NCBI RefSeq assembly: GCF_021403115.1
Contig: NZ_JAJSSH010000007.1
Span: 1 to 64,000, forward strand
DNA: 64,000 nt
Source of the DNA: Sphingobium sufflavum
GTDB lineage: Bacteria > Pseudomonadota > Alphaproteobacteria > Sphingomonadales > Sphingomonadaceae
Reading direction: 5' to 3'
Position 1 is the stretch's first letter; each line of letters starts with the position of its first letter. Position numbers and translations under genes: made by a program. Below are positions 8,350-17,032 of this stretch, one piece after another. The notes under the pieces were generated by a model. It saw only the letters and a program-made list of their open reading frames with translations. It made no database searches and was not told the DNA's origin.

Positions 8350-9384
8350 ATGGCGCAACCGATCAACGGGGAGGACAGGTTCGACATCATCCACGCCCGG
8401 ACGCTGCACCTCTTTCCCGAACTGGTGACGACGCTGGGCGGCGATTCCGGCGCGCTGATGGACCGGGCCGGCATCGCACAGGACAGCACGCCGCGCGCCA
8501 CCTATCGCCAGGTCATCCAGTTGTTCGACCTTGCCGCGCACGACCTGAAATGCCCGGACTTCGGCATGCGGCTGGCCGGGATGCAGGGCGGCGGCGCTTT
8601 CGTGGGGCCGCTGGGCACCGCGATGCGCAATTCGCGCACCTTTGGCGAGGCGCTGGATTATGTCTGCACCCACACCTACGCCCATAGCCTGGCCGCGCGG
8701 ATCGCCCCCACCCACCGGGCGGAGGATGGCCGCATCTTCATCAGCCATGACATATTGCTGGACGGCATCGGCAGCCGCGCCCAATTGATCGAGCAGATCC
8801 TGCTGGTCGGGCATCTGCTGTCCATGGCGCTGACCGGCGGCCATGCCCGCGCATGGCAGGTGCATTTCCGGCACCAGCCCGTGTCCCCCCTGGCCACCTA
8901 TCGCCGCCATTTCGGGTGCGAGGTGCGCTTCGGCCAGCCGGAAGACGGCATCGTCTATGCTCGCAACAGCCTGGATGCGCCCATCATCGACCCGGATGCG
9001 GAGGCCTATCGCACCGTCACCGCCTTCATCGACGCCCGCTTCACCCGGCACCGGCCGCCGCTCCATGCGCAGGTGCGCGGCCTCGTGATGCGCTTCCTCG
9101 GCACGGAATGGTGCACCAACGACCGGATTGCGGAGGAACTGAACCTCCATCCCCGCACCCTCCACCGCCACCTGAAGGCGGAGGGCAGCGCCTTCCAGAA
9201 GATCAAGGATGAGGTCCGCAGCGACCTGATGCTCTATTACCTGCAACAAACAGCGCAGGATTTCGCCCATATCTCGGAACGGCTGGGCTTCGCGGAGCAA
9301 TCCGTCTTCACGCGCAGTTGCCATCGCTGGTTCTCCGCCTCCCCCACCGCCATCCGTGCGGAAGCCCGGCGCACCGCCGCCTGA
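8350..9384 (+). CDS. AraC family transcriptional regulator
   Basis: Protein of 344 residues. The N-terminal 200 residues resemble the OruR/arabinose-binding-like sensor domain of AraC proteins. The C-terminal double helix-turn-helix covers about 235-340 (TNDRIAEELNLHPRTLHRHL, then ISERLGFAEQSVFTRSCHRW). AAGGAG lies eight bases before the ATG. It diverges from the SnoaL/monooxygenase operon and precedes an SDR gene in the same direction, so it is the best candidate regulator of the catabolic cluster. The inducer is unknown. Confidence 0.88.
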   Translation: MAQPINGEDRFDIIHARTLHLFPELVTTLGGDSGALMDRAGIAQDSTPRATYRQVIQLFDLAAHDLKCPDFGMRLAGMQGGGAFVGPLGTAMRNSRTFGEALDYVCTHTYAHSLAARIAPTHRAEDGRIFISHDILLDGIGSRAQLIEQILLVGHLLSMALTGGHARAWQVHFRHQPVSPLATYRRHFGCEVRFGQPEDGIVYARNSLDAPIIDPDAEAYRTVTAFIDARFTRHRPPLHAQVRGLVMRFLGTEWCTNDRIAEELNLHPRTLHRHLKAEGSAFQKIKDEVRSDLMLYYLQQTAQDFAHISERLGFAEQSVFTRSCHRWFSASPTAIRAEARRTAA

Positions 9385-9475
9385 CCCCCTCATATTGTCG
9401 CCATCGGTCAAGTCGCGACCCGCCTCCCCTGTCCACAGAGGATACCATCAGGCAAAACCACTACAGGAGGACAGG

Positions 9476-10225
9476 ATGACGAAAACAGCATTGGTGACAG
9501 GCGCAGCGGCAGGCATCGGCCGTGCCTGCGCGCGGCAACTGGCGAAAGACGGCATGGCGGTCGGCGTGCTCGACCTGCTGATCGAGCAGGCGCAGAAGAC
9601 CGCCGACGAGATCAACGCCGACGGTGGCAGGGCCATCGCCCTCCAGGCCGACATTTCCGACCGGGCGCAGGTGGAAGCCGCGGTGCAGAAACTGCGCGAC
9701 GCCTTCGGCCCCGTCACCGTGCTGGTGAACAACGCGGGCATCACCAACACCACCCCCTTTCTGGAGGTGACGGACGAGCTTTGGGACAAGGTGTACCAGA
9801 TCAACGTCAAGGGCACCTTCATCGTCACCCAGACGGTGGTGCCGGACATGCAGGCCGCCAAATGGGGCCGCATCGTCAACATGTCCTCGTCCAGCGCGCA
9901 GACCGGACAGGCGGGCATGGTGCCCTACAGCTCGTCCAAGGGCGCGATCATCACCCTGACCCGCGCGCTGGCGGAGGAATTTGGCCCCCACGGCATCACG
10001 GTCAACAATATCCCGCCGGGCATCATCATGAACACCATCATGTCCGAGGCGAATCGCGCGAATTTCCCGATCCCCATCGAAACCGTGCGCGAGATGATCC
10101 CAGTGCGCCGCACCGGCGAGCCGGAGGACATTGCCAACGCCTGTTCATGGCTGTGCAGCGAAGGCAGCAGCTATGTGACGGGCCAGACCATCGGCGTGAA
10201 CGGCGGACGCCTGCGCACGACCTGA
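9476..10225 (+). CDS. SDR family oxidoreductase (3-oxoacyl-reductase-like)
   Basis: Protein of 249 residues and a textbook classical SDR: TGAAAGIG near residue 8, NNAG at 85-88, SSSSAQTG, then YSSSK near 152, and a VTGQTIGVNGG end. ACAGGAGG lies ahead of the ATG at 9476. The enzyme probably interconverts an alcohol and a ketone with NAD(P)H in the cytoplasm. It is a close paralogue of the convergent gene at 10526-11266; many stretches are identical, for example GKTALVTG-like starts, FGPVT and the GEPxDIANAC motif. It may be co-regulated with the AraC gene just upstream. Confidence 0.88.
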   Translation: MTKTALVTGAAAGIGRACARQLAKDGMAVGVLDLLIEQAQKTADEINADGGRAIALQADISDRAQVEAAVQKLRDAFGPVTVLVNNAGITNTTPFLEVTDELWDKVYQINVKGTFIVTQTVVPDMQAAKWGRIVNMSSSSAQTGQAGMVPYSSSKGAIITLTRALAEEFGPHGITVNNIPPGIIMNTIMSEANRANFPIPIETVREMIPVRRTGEPEDIANACSWLCSEGSSYVTGQTIGVNGGRLRTT

Positions 10226-10525
10226 TCGCTGTCGGTGGGGCGGCGGGGGAGAAGGGGTCAGGCGACACCCTCCTCCCCCCGCCGCCCGTGTCATCCGGGA
10301 AAAACCTTGGCGGCATCGTTCCCCGCTTCGGCGCGGTTTGCCATGAAGGGCGTTATATCGGACCTTCTGGCCAAACCTTCTTGCCGGATCACTCCTGGGT
10401 GGAACCCTCTGGCGAAATCCCCCCCCCCGTCCCGATCATTCCGGGACGACGCAGATGGGCGTCCACACCCCATGCCGTCCGCCGCACCGGCCCCGCCCAC
10501 CATGGACGCGGCCGGCCCCACGGGA
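10226..10525. other. gap between convergent SDR genes
   Basis: No gene seen in 300 bases. The only structure is a hairpin without a T run: CGTCCCG (10428-10434) and CGGGACG (10442-10448) around a 7-base loop. It may help separate the two convergent transcripts. Confidence 0.4.
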
Positions 10526-11266
10526 TCAGGACACCACGCGCCCGCCATTGACCCCGATGGTCTGGCCGGTGACATAGCCGCTATCCTCCAGACACAGCCA
10601 TGCACAGGCATTGGCGATGTCGTTCGGCTCGCCCACCCGGCGCACGGGCAGTGTCTGGTTGAGATTGTCGATGGTCGCCTTGCTGATGTTCTTGTCTGAC
10701 ATGATCGTGCCCAGCACCGATCCGGGCGGGATATTGTTGACCGTGATGCCCAGCGGTCCCAGCGCCTGCGCCAAACTGCGCGTCATGGTGATGACCGCGC
10801 CCTTGGACGCGGAATAATGCACCTGCTGGATGCTGCCGGTCTGCGCGCTGGAGGAGGAGATGTTGACGATGCGGCCCCATGTGGCGGCCTTCATGTCGGG
10901 CAGCACGACCTGCGTGACGATGAACGTCCCCTTGGCGTTGATGGTGAACTGCTCGTCCCACAGATCGTCGGTAATATCCTCGAAATCCACGAACTTGGAG
11001 ATACCGGCATTGTTGACGAGGATCGTGACCGGCCCGAATCCGGCGCGCAGCCTGTCCACCGCCGCCGTCACCTGCGCCCGGTCGGCGATGCTGGCCTGCA
11101 ACGCGAACGCCCTGCCGCCCGCCGCGACGATCTCCGCCGCCACCGCCTCCGCCCCGTTCAGGTCGAGGTCGAGCACGCCGACCGCATGTCCGTCCTTCGC
11201 CAGCCGTATCGCACAGGCCCTGCCGATACCGGCCGCCGCACCCGTCACCAATGCCGTCTTGCTCAT
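10526..11266 (-). CDS. SDR family oxidoreductase, paralogue of 9476-10225
   Basis: Protein of 246 residues with TGAAAGIG, NNAG, SSSSAQTG, YSASK and VTGQTIGVNGG in the usual order. It aligns with the convergent SDR along its whole length, without large gaps, and differs most between residues 190 and 215, the substrate-binding loop region (SDKNISKATIDNLNQ versus SEANRANFPIPIETV). An inverted duplication followed by substrate divergence is the simplest reading. The next upstream gene on this strand is the ThDP enzyme ending at 11529. Confidence 0.88.
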   Translation of the reverse strand: MSKTALVTGAAAGIGRACAIRLAKDGHAVGVLDLDLNGAEAVAAEIVAAGGRAFALQASIADRAQVTAAVDRLRAGFGPVTILVNNAGISKFVDFEDITDDLWDEQFTINAKGTFIVTQVVLPDMKAATWGRIVNISSSSAQTGSIQQVHYSASKGAVITMTRSLAQALGPLGITVNNIPPGSVLGTIMSDKNISKATIDNLNQTLPVRRVGEPNDIANACAWLCLEDSGYVTGQTIGVNGGRVVS

Positions 11267-11528
11267 CTCTGCTCCTGATCTTTTATGTACGTCGTCGCCC
11301 GTTCACCCACGGGTGTCCGTCGCAACCATGGAATGACCCTGCATAGGCTTGCAAGGGCGGGCGCGGATTTTTGCCCATCGGCTATGCGATGGCCCGACGG
11401 GACCACGCCCACGGCCCCTGTCCCGCGACTCCGTCCCTTGTGCCTGAAACCAAACCGCCCGCCGGGGCACAGGGCACGGCGGGCGATCGAATGGTTCAGC
11501 GGTGGCGCCGCAATCTTACGGAGCGCCC

Positions 11529-13262
11529 TTACTGGGTGCCCTCGGCATACCAGGTACGGAATTCGCTATACTGCGGCTTGTCCTCGGCATTGGCCTTGGG
11601 GTCGATGACCACATGGATCACCGCCGGGCCGCCATTGGCATAGGCGCGCTCGATGGCGGGCGCGATGTCCTCCGCCTTGGTCACATATTCGCCATAGGCG
11701 CCAAAGCCCTCCGCGATCTTGTCGAAGCGGACCTTGTTGCTCCAGTGGACGCCCGGCTCCGACGTGCCTTCACCGAAGGCGCCGCGATAGATGCCGACCT
11801 CCAGGCCCCACTGGTTGTCGACGGCGACGACGCAGACGAGGGGCAGGTTGAGGCGCACGGCCACTTCCAGTTCACCGATGTGGAACAGGAAGCTGCTGTC
11901 CGACGTCATCAGCATGCCCGGACGCTCCCGGCCATTGGTCGCGCGATCCGCGATCATCGCGCCGGTGGCATAGGGCAGACCGGTGCCGATATGGCCATAA
12001 TTCTGGTTCCACAGCACGTCGTGCGGCTTTGCCTGATTATAGGTCCAGGTGTAGATCACCGATGCGCCGCCGTCGCGGATCATGATGCCGTCCTTGGGGA
12101 AGGCGCGGCTCGCCTCGGTCACGAAGCGGGCGGTGTTGATCGCCACATTGCCGGTGCCGTCGCTGCGGGTCTTGGACTCCTCGTACAGCTCGTCGAGGGC
12201 CTCCTGTTCGCGCTGGATATATTCGGCGAGGCGCGGATGCTCGGCGCGGGGCGTGTCCTTCAGCGCGCGGACCAGCTGCGGCACGATACCGCGCAGGTCG
12301 CCGACGAGGGGCACGTCATAATGCCGGTTCACGCCGATGGCGGTTGGATCCTGCTGGACATAGATCCACTTGCGGTTGGCCTCATTGTCGACCCAATGGC
12401 GCCAGCGGCCATAATGGCTCGGCTCGCCCAGTTCGGTGCCCAGCGCGATGCACAGGTCGCTCTCCACCACCGCGTCGATCGACACTTCGGAGAAGCCATA
12501 GGGGAAGGTGCGGTCTTCCAGACCCTCGATGAAGCTGGTGCCGCCCGATGTCTGGATGACCGGACATTTGATAAGGTCGGCCAGTTCCTTGACCGCCTTG
12601 CCCGTCTGCGACGTGTGGACGGCGTGGCCGACCAGCAGGATGGGGTTCTTGGCGGTCTGGATCAGGCGGACGGCCTCGTTCAGCATGTCCACGTCCGCGC
12701 CCTGATTGACCAGGCGATACTGCGACGGCGCCAGGACCGGCGTGTCGTCAATCTCTTCCAGCGTGACGTTGTGCGGGAACTCGACATAGGTCGGGCCGGG
12801 CGTGCCGGTCATCGAACGGCGGATCGCCTCGCGGATCACCTCGTCCGTCTGGTCGGGATATTCGATGACGCCGGCGTACTTGACCGAATCCTCGATCAGC
12901 GGCTGCTGGCGCACGAACTGGATGCGGCCACGGCGCACGCGCTGTTCGGTGATGCGGGCGCGCTGGCCGCCCAGGAAGATGACCGGGCTGTTCTCGACCA
13001 GACAGCACTGGATGGCGGGCATCAGGTTGGCGAGGCCCGGCCCCAGCGTGCCGATGGCGACGGCGGGCTTGCCGGTGATGCGCGATGCGGCCTCGGCCAT
13101 GAAACCGCCGGCGGCCTCATGATGCGGCGACACCACGGTCCAGCCGCGCGACTCGGCCTCCAGGAAGAAATGCACGAAGTTCGGATCGGGGATACCGAAC
13201 AGCGTCTTGATACCCTCGGCTTCGAAGAGCTGAAGAATACGCTCGTAAACAGGTACTGCCAT
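11529..13262 (-). CDS. thiamine-diphosphate-dependent enzyme (decarboxylase/lyase-like), paralogue A
   Basis: Protein of 577 residues with three domains as in acetolactate synthase, benzoylformate decarboxylase and benzaldehyde lyase. The ThDP-activating Glu lies near residue 49 (SPHHEAAGGFMAEAAS). The central domain carries the LVGDL segment. The cofactor motif starts TSDSSFLFH instead of the usual GDG, and ends VVAVDNQWG instead of a clear NN pair. The family cleaves or joins C-C bonds next to a carbonyl. It diverges from paralogue B at 13655, and the two may be partners or successive enzymes. The start at 13262 follows gggag with slightly long spacing. Confidence 0.85.
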   Translation of the reverse strand: MAVPVYERILQLFEAEGIKTLFGIPDPNFVHFFLEAESRGWTVVSPHHEAAGGFMAEAASRITGKPAVAIGTLGPGLANLMPAIQCCLVENSPVIFLGGQRARITEQRVRRGRIQFVRQQPLIEDSVKYAGVIEYPDQTDEVIREAIRRSMTGTPGPTYVEFPHNVTLEEIDDTPVLAPSQYRLVNQGADVDMLNEAVRLIQTAKNPILLVGHAVHTSQTGKAVKELADLIKCPVIQTSGGTSFIEGLEDRTFPYGFSEVSIDAVVESDLCIALGTELGEPSHYGRWRHWVDNEANRKWIYVQQDPTAIGVNRHYDVPLVGDLRGIVPQLVRALKDTPRAEHPRLAEYIQREQEALDELYEESKTRSDGTGNVAINTARFVTEASRAFPKDGIMIRDGGASVIYTWTYNQAKPHDVLWNQNYGHIGTGLPYATGAMIADRATNGRERPGMLMTSDSSFLFHIGELEVAVRLNLPLVCVVAVDNQWGLEVGIYRGAFGEGTSEPGVHWSNKVRFDKIAEGFGAYGEYVTKAEDIAPAIERAYANGGPAVIHVVIDPKANAEDKPQYSEFRTWYAEGTQ

Positions 13263-13654
13263 GGGTGATCTTCTCCCTCTATCCATGTTCTGCGCGCGCC
13301 CGCAGATACCGACCCGGCCGCCTTGCGCGGTCGGAAGTGATTCTCCATCGCGCCATGCCCAGCTTCCAATTCATCGACCGGAAGGCAATGCCGCCCATCA
13401 GGCCGACCGTTCGCCGAAATCGCCGGAGCGGTACGCAGGGACGAACGGCACAGGCCAGAGCGCCCCTTTAGCCGGATATGGCGGCGACAACCACCCCTTT
13501 TCGACGCATATCAGTTCAACGGGCGCATTTCGGCACATTCAACGCCGGGGCGTCGCGGCTTGTCATCAACACTGTTGGCAATTGCGTTTGACCTGTGCCT
13601 GTCCCCGTGCTGAGAGCCATGGCATATAAGGAATATGACGAGAGACGCCTGCCC
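13263..13654. promoter_or_regulatory. divergent intergenic region between ThDP enzyme genes
   Basis: No gene in 392 bases, which must hold promoters for both ThDP genes. A TTGACC at 13588-13593 and a tataag at 13625-13630 are visible but do not form a standard spaced pair. No strong palindrome stands out, so the operator cannot be assigned. Confidence 0.35.
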
Positions 13655-15445
13655 ATGACAAATCAGACGATGCAAGACCGCATTCTCGACCTGCTTCAGG
13701 CCGAGGGTATCGATACGCTGTTCGGTATTCCCGATCCCAGCTTCTTTGGCCTGTTCATCGAGGCCGAGCGGCGCGGCATGAAGATTGTCTCGCCGCATCA
13801 TGAGGAAGCCATGGCGCTGATCGCCGACGGCTATTTCCGCATGACCGGCAAGCCGGTGGTGATGTGCGTCAACAAGGGGCCAGGCGTCGGCAACATCGCG
13901 GCAGGCGCCAACTTCCTGATGAAGGAAAATGTCCCCGCCATCTTCATCATGGCGCAGCGCCAGCGTTTTTACGAACAGCGCGTCCGCCGCGGCAAGATGC
14001 AGTATATGAGCCAGCCGCCGCTGTTCGAAAACGCCGTGAAATACACCGGCATCATCGAATATCCGCAGCAGACCGAGGAAATCTTCCACGAGGCGTTCCG
14101 TCAGGCGCTGACCGGCGTTCCCGGCCCGACCTATGTCGAAATCCCGCTGGGCGTGATGCAGTATAAGTTCGACGGCTCGCCCGTTCCTGCGCCGAACCGC
14201 TATCGCCTCGTCCGCCAGCGTGCCGACGACCTGTCGATCTCGGAAGCGGTCGAACTGCTGAAGAACGCCAAGAACCCGGCGCTGCTGCTCGGTCAGGGCG
14301 TGTTCGTGACCCGCCAGCATGTGGCGGCGACGGAACTGGCGGCAAAGCTGAACTGCCCCATCCTGCAATCCAACGCGGTCGAGGCCGTGCTGCCCGGCAT
14401 GGAGGATCGCACCTTCCCCTACAGCTCCGAGGCGGGCGGCCAGGTCGCCTCCACCTCCGACGTCGTGCTGGCCATCGGTACGGAACTGGGCGAGGCGCTC
14501 AACTATGGCCGCGGCCATGCGTGGAAGCAGGGCGATGCCGACCGCAAGTGGATCTATGTCGAGCGCGACGGCACCGCCATCGGCGTGAACCGCCCGATCG
14601 ACGTGCCGCTGGTCGGCGACCTTGTCGACATCATCCCGCAGTTGAACAAGGCGCTGGAAGGCGTGCAGCGCGAACTGCCCGCGCAACTGGCGGGCTGGAC
14701 CAAGATCCGCGACGACGCGAAGGCGGCGCTGGAAGCGACCGTCCCCACCGCATCGCAGCCGATCCACACCGGCCGCCTCGCCATCGAGGCAACGAAGCAT
14801 CTGCCCGACGACACCATCCTGGTGCGCGACGGCGGCGCCGCGAGCATGTGGTTCTCCGCCCTCCTCCAGTGGACGCCGCGCGATTCCATGTGGAGCAGCA
14901 ACTGGGGCGCAATCGGCAACGGCCTGCCCATGGCGCTGGGCGCGCAGCTGGCGGTGGGCGACAAGCGCCGCGTGGCGCTGCTGACCGGCGACTCCGCTTT
15001 CCTGTTCCACATCTCGGAACTGGAGACGGCGGCGCGCAAAAATCTGCCCCTGCTCTGCATCGTCGCGGTCGATCATGCCTGGGGCATCGAGGCAGCGTCG
15101 TACAAGGCGAACTTCGGTGAGGACACCAGCACGCCGGAGGCCCGCTGGGGCAATGAGGTGCGCCTCGACCTGACCGCGCAGAGCTTTGGCGCGCACGGCG
15201 AATATGTCGACAAGGTGGAAGACATCGGCCCGGCCATCGAACGCGCCATCGCGTCCGGCAAGCCCGCCGTCATCCATGTAGAGGTCGACAAGGCAGGCAA
15301 CAGCACGTTCAAGGGCATCCCCGGCTTCCTCGAATTCCGCAACTGGTTCGGCGAGGAGGGTGACTTCCTCGGCGTGCCCGGCGCGGCCCCGGCAGCGCCC
15401 AGCGCGGGCGGCGGCGGTTCGACTGAGAACAGCAGCGGCTACTGA
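13655..15445 (+). CDS. thiamine-diphosphate-dependent enzyme, paralogue B
   Basis: Protein of 596 residues, alignable with paralogue A over nearly its whole length (GIPDPSFFGLFIEAERRG matches GIPDPNFVHFFLEAESRG). The activating Glu is in SPHHEEAMALIADG. The cofactor motif reads TGDSAFLFH and ends VVAVDHAWG or close to it, with His where paralogue A has the likely Mg-binding Asn. It has an extra C-terminal tail rich in Gly, Ala and Ser. The start at 13655 follows gagag; a longer in-frame start at 13595 lacks a good site. A strong terminator follows at 15487. Confidence 0.85.
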   Translation: MTNQTMQDRILDLLQAEGIDTLFGIPDPSFFGLFIEAERRGMKIVSPHHEEAMALIADGYFRMTGKPVVMCVNKGPGVGNIAAGANFLMKENVPAIFIMAQRQRFYEQRVRRGKMQYMSQPPLFENAVKYTGIIEYPQQTEEIFHEAFRQALTGVPGPTYVEIPLGVMQYKFDGSPVPAPNRYRLVRQRADDLSISEAVELLKNAKNPALLLGQGVFVTRQHVAATELAAKLNCPILQSNAVEAVLPGMEDRTFPYSSEAGGQVASTSDVVLAIGTELGEALNYGRGHAWKQGDADRKWIYVERDGTAIGVNRPIDVPLVGDLVDIIPQLNKALEGVQRELPAQLAGWTKIRDDAKAALEATVPTASQPIHTGRLAIEATKHLPDDTILVRDGGAASMWFSALLQWTPRDSMWSSNWGAIGNGLPMALGAQLAVGDKRRVALLTGDSAFLFHISELETAARKNLPLLCIVAVDHAWGIEAASYKANFGEDTSTPEARWGNEVRLDLTAQSFGAHGEYVDKVEDIGPAIERAIASGKPAVIHVEVDKAGNSTFKGIPGFLEFRNWFGEEGDFLGVPGAAPAAPSAGGGGSTENSSGY

Positions 15446-15486
15446 TCCCGCCACCCATGGCCTGACGTCATCGTCTGACATCTTCG

Positions 15487-15525
15487 AAAACCCCGGCCTC
15501 TCATCGCGAGAAGCCGGGGCTTTTT
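15487..15525 (+). terminator. intrinsic terminator after ThDP paralogue B
   Basis: CCCCGGC (15491-15497) pairs with GCCGGGG (15513-15519), extended inward by ctctc/gaga. It is flanked by aaaa before and ttttt after. A textbook Rho-independent terminator. Confidence 0.9.
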
Positions 15526-15702
15526 GCAGGGTGGCCACCGCGTCCCTCTCACCCGACATCATGCCGCTCCGCGCTGTCAGGGGCGCGGGGCCGCCCACGG
15601 CAGAGCCACCCGCCATCCATATACCCCTCACCCAAAGCCCTCGCATCGGCGCAGGACCGCACCAGCCCCCCGCATTGCCCCCGCGCCGACAGACCGCAGA
15701 CG

Positions 15703-16146
15703 CTACCGCCGCTCATCCTTGGGCGAACTCATCACCACGAAGGTGCTAATCGCCGTCACCTGCGGCAGGGTGCCCAGCACCTCGGTATGAAAATGCTTGT
15801 AGGCGGCCAGATCGACCACCTCGACGCGCAGCAGATATTCGACGGCCCCCGTCACATTATGACATTCCGTCACCTCCGGCGCGCGGGCGATGGCGGCCTC
15901 GAAATCCTGTTGCGCCTGTTTGGTGTGGGTGGACAGGCCGATGGTGACATAGGCGACAAAGCCCACCCCGCGCTTTTCCGGGTCGAAGGTCGCGCGATAG
16001 CCGGTGATGACCCCGCTGCGCTCCAGTTCCTGCACCCGGCGCAGGCAGGCGGAGGGCGACAGGCCCACCCGGTCGGCCAGATCGACATTGGCGATTCGTC
16101 CGTCACGCGCCAGCTCGCGCAATATTTTCTGGTTTATCATATCCAT
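15703..16146 (-). CDS. Lrp/AsnC family transcriptional regulator
   Basis: Protein of 147 residues. The N-terminal helix-turn-helix (RIANVDLADRVGLSPSACLR) precedes the RAM ligand-binding domain (VECHNVTG-like TECHNVTGAVEYLLRV). It diverges from a LysE-type exporter 83 bases away, a common arrangement in which the regulator senses an amino acid and induces its exporter. Two ATGs (16146 and 16140) are equally possible. Confidence 0.9.
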   Translation of the reverse strand: MDMINQKILRELARDGRIANVDLADRVGLSPSACLRRVQELERSGVITGYRATFDPEKRGVGFVAYVTIGLSTHTKQAQQDFEAAIARAPEVTECHNVTGAVEYLLRVEVVDLAAYKHFHTEVLGTLPQVTAISTFVVMSSPKDERR

Positions 16147-16229
16147 GGGACTGGATTATTGCATGAATCGTCAAGTTAAAGGGGGCATTTCGCAACACAC
16201 CGCGCGTTATTCCGCACTATGTTGCGCCC

Positions 16230-16817
16230 ATGGAACCGCAAGCCCTCCTCGCCCTCACCAGCTTCGGCGTCGTATCCTCCTTCACGCCCGGCCCGAACAA
16301 CCTGATGCTGATGGCGTCGGGCGCGAATTTCGGCATCGTCCGATCTCTGCCCCATATGGCGGGCGTGGTCGTCGGCTTCTTCTTCATGCTGCTGATCGTC
16401 GGGCTGGGCCTGTTCGGCCTGTTCCACGCCTGGCCGCCCAGCTTCACCATCCTGAAGGTGGTGAGCGTCGCCTACACCCTCTGGCTGGCGTGGAAGATCG
16501 CCCGCGCCGACGCGCCCGGGGCGGAGAATATCAAGGGCCGCCCGATGAGCTTCCTGCAAGCCAGCGCCTTCCAATGGGTCAATCCCAAGGCATGGACGAT
16601 GGCGCTGAGCGCGATCACACTCTACGCGCCGGATGAGCATTTCGCCTCGATCCTGCTGATCTCGCTGGTCTTCGCGCTCATCGGCATCGCCTCGACGGGA
16701 AGCTGGATGCTGGCGGGCCTCAGCATCCGCGGCTGGCTCTCCAGCCGTCGCCGCCTGCTGGCCTTCAACTATGGCATGGCCGCTCTGCTCGTCGGCTCCA
16801 TCGCTATGGCACTCTAG
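16230..16817 (+). CDS. LysE/RhtB family amino-acid exporter
   Basis: Protein of 195 residues with five to six membrane segments and the family signature near the N terminus (SSFTPGPNNLMLMASG). The inner-membrane location and neighbouring Lrp gene suggest export of an amino acid or analogue. NPKAW in the middle (FQWVNPKAWTMALSA) is also characteristic. Which amino acid cannot be told. Confidence 0.9.
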   Translation: MEPQALLALTSFGVVSSFTPGPNNLMLMASGANFGIVRSLPHMAGVVVGFFFMLLIVGLGLFGLFHAWPPSFTILKVVSVAYTLWLAWKIARADAPGAENIKGRPMSFLQASAFQWVNPKAWTMALSAITLYAPDEHFASILLISLVFALIGIASTGSWMLAGLSIRGWLSSRRRLLAFNYGMAALLVGSIAMAL

Positions 16818-16840
16818 GGCGCGATGACTTTCCCGTGCAT

Positions 16841-16870
16841 CGTCATTGCGAGCGCAGCGAAGCGATGACG
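16841..16870. repeat. REP-like intergenic sequence, copy 1
   Basis: cgtcattgcgagcgcagcga at 16841-16860 recurs exactly at 60511-60530. Here it forms a hairpin (CGTCATTGC with GCGATGACG, one mismatch). It lies between convergent genes. Confidence 0.55.
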
Positions 16871-17032
16871 AGGTCGGTCAATCCAATGTCACCCCACTGC
16901 AGGGCCGCAGAGGGGGGGCGAGGCGAAAGCGTCCCGCCACTTCTCGCCCTCGCTCGACGCGGCGGGCAAGCTAATCCTTCCCCATGATACGTCACTGACG
17001 CCCGCTCGGCGAGGTGGCTGGACGGCTTAACC

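Noticed and set aside
11502-13268. Open frame of nearly 590 codons on + opposite ThDP paralogue A
   Set aside because: Shadow of the ThDP gene on the minus strand, for the same reasons.
13511-15646. Open frame of about 700 codons on - opposite ThDP paralogue B
   Set aside because: The + strand protein has full ThDP-enzyme motifs; the reverse frame has no family resemblance or ribosome site.
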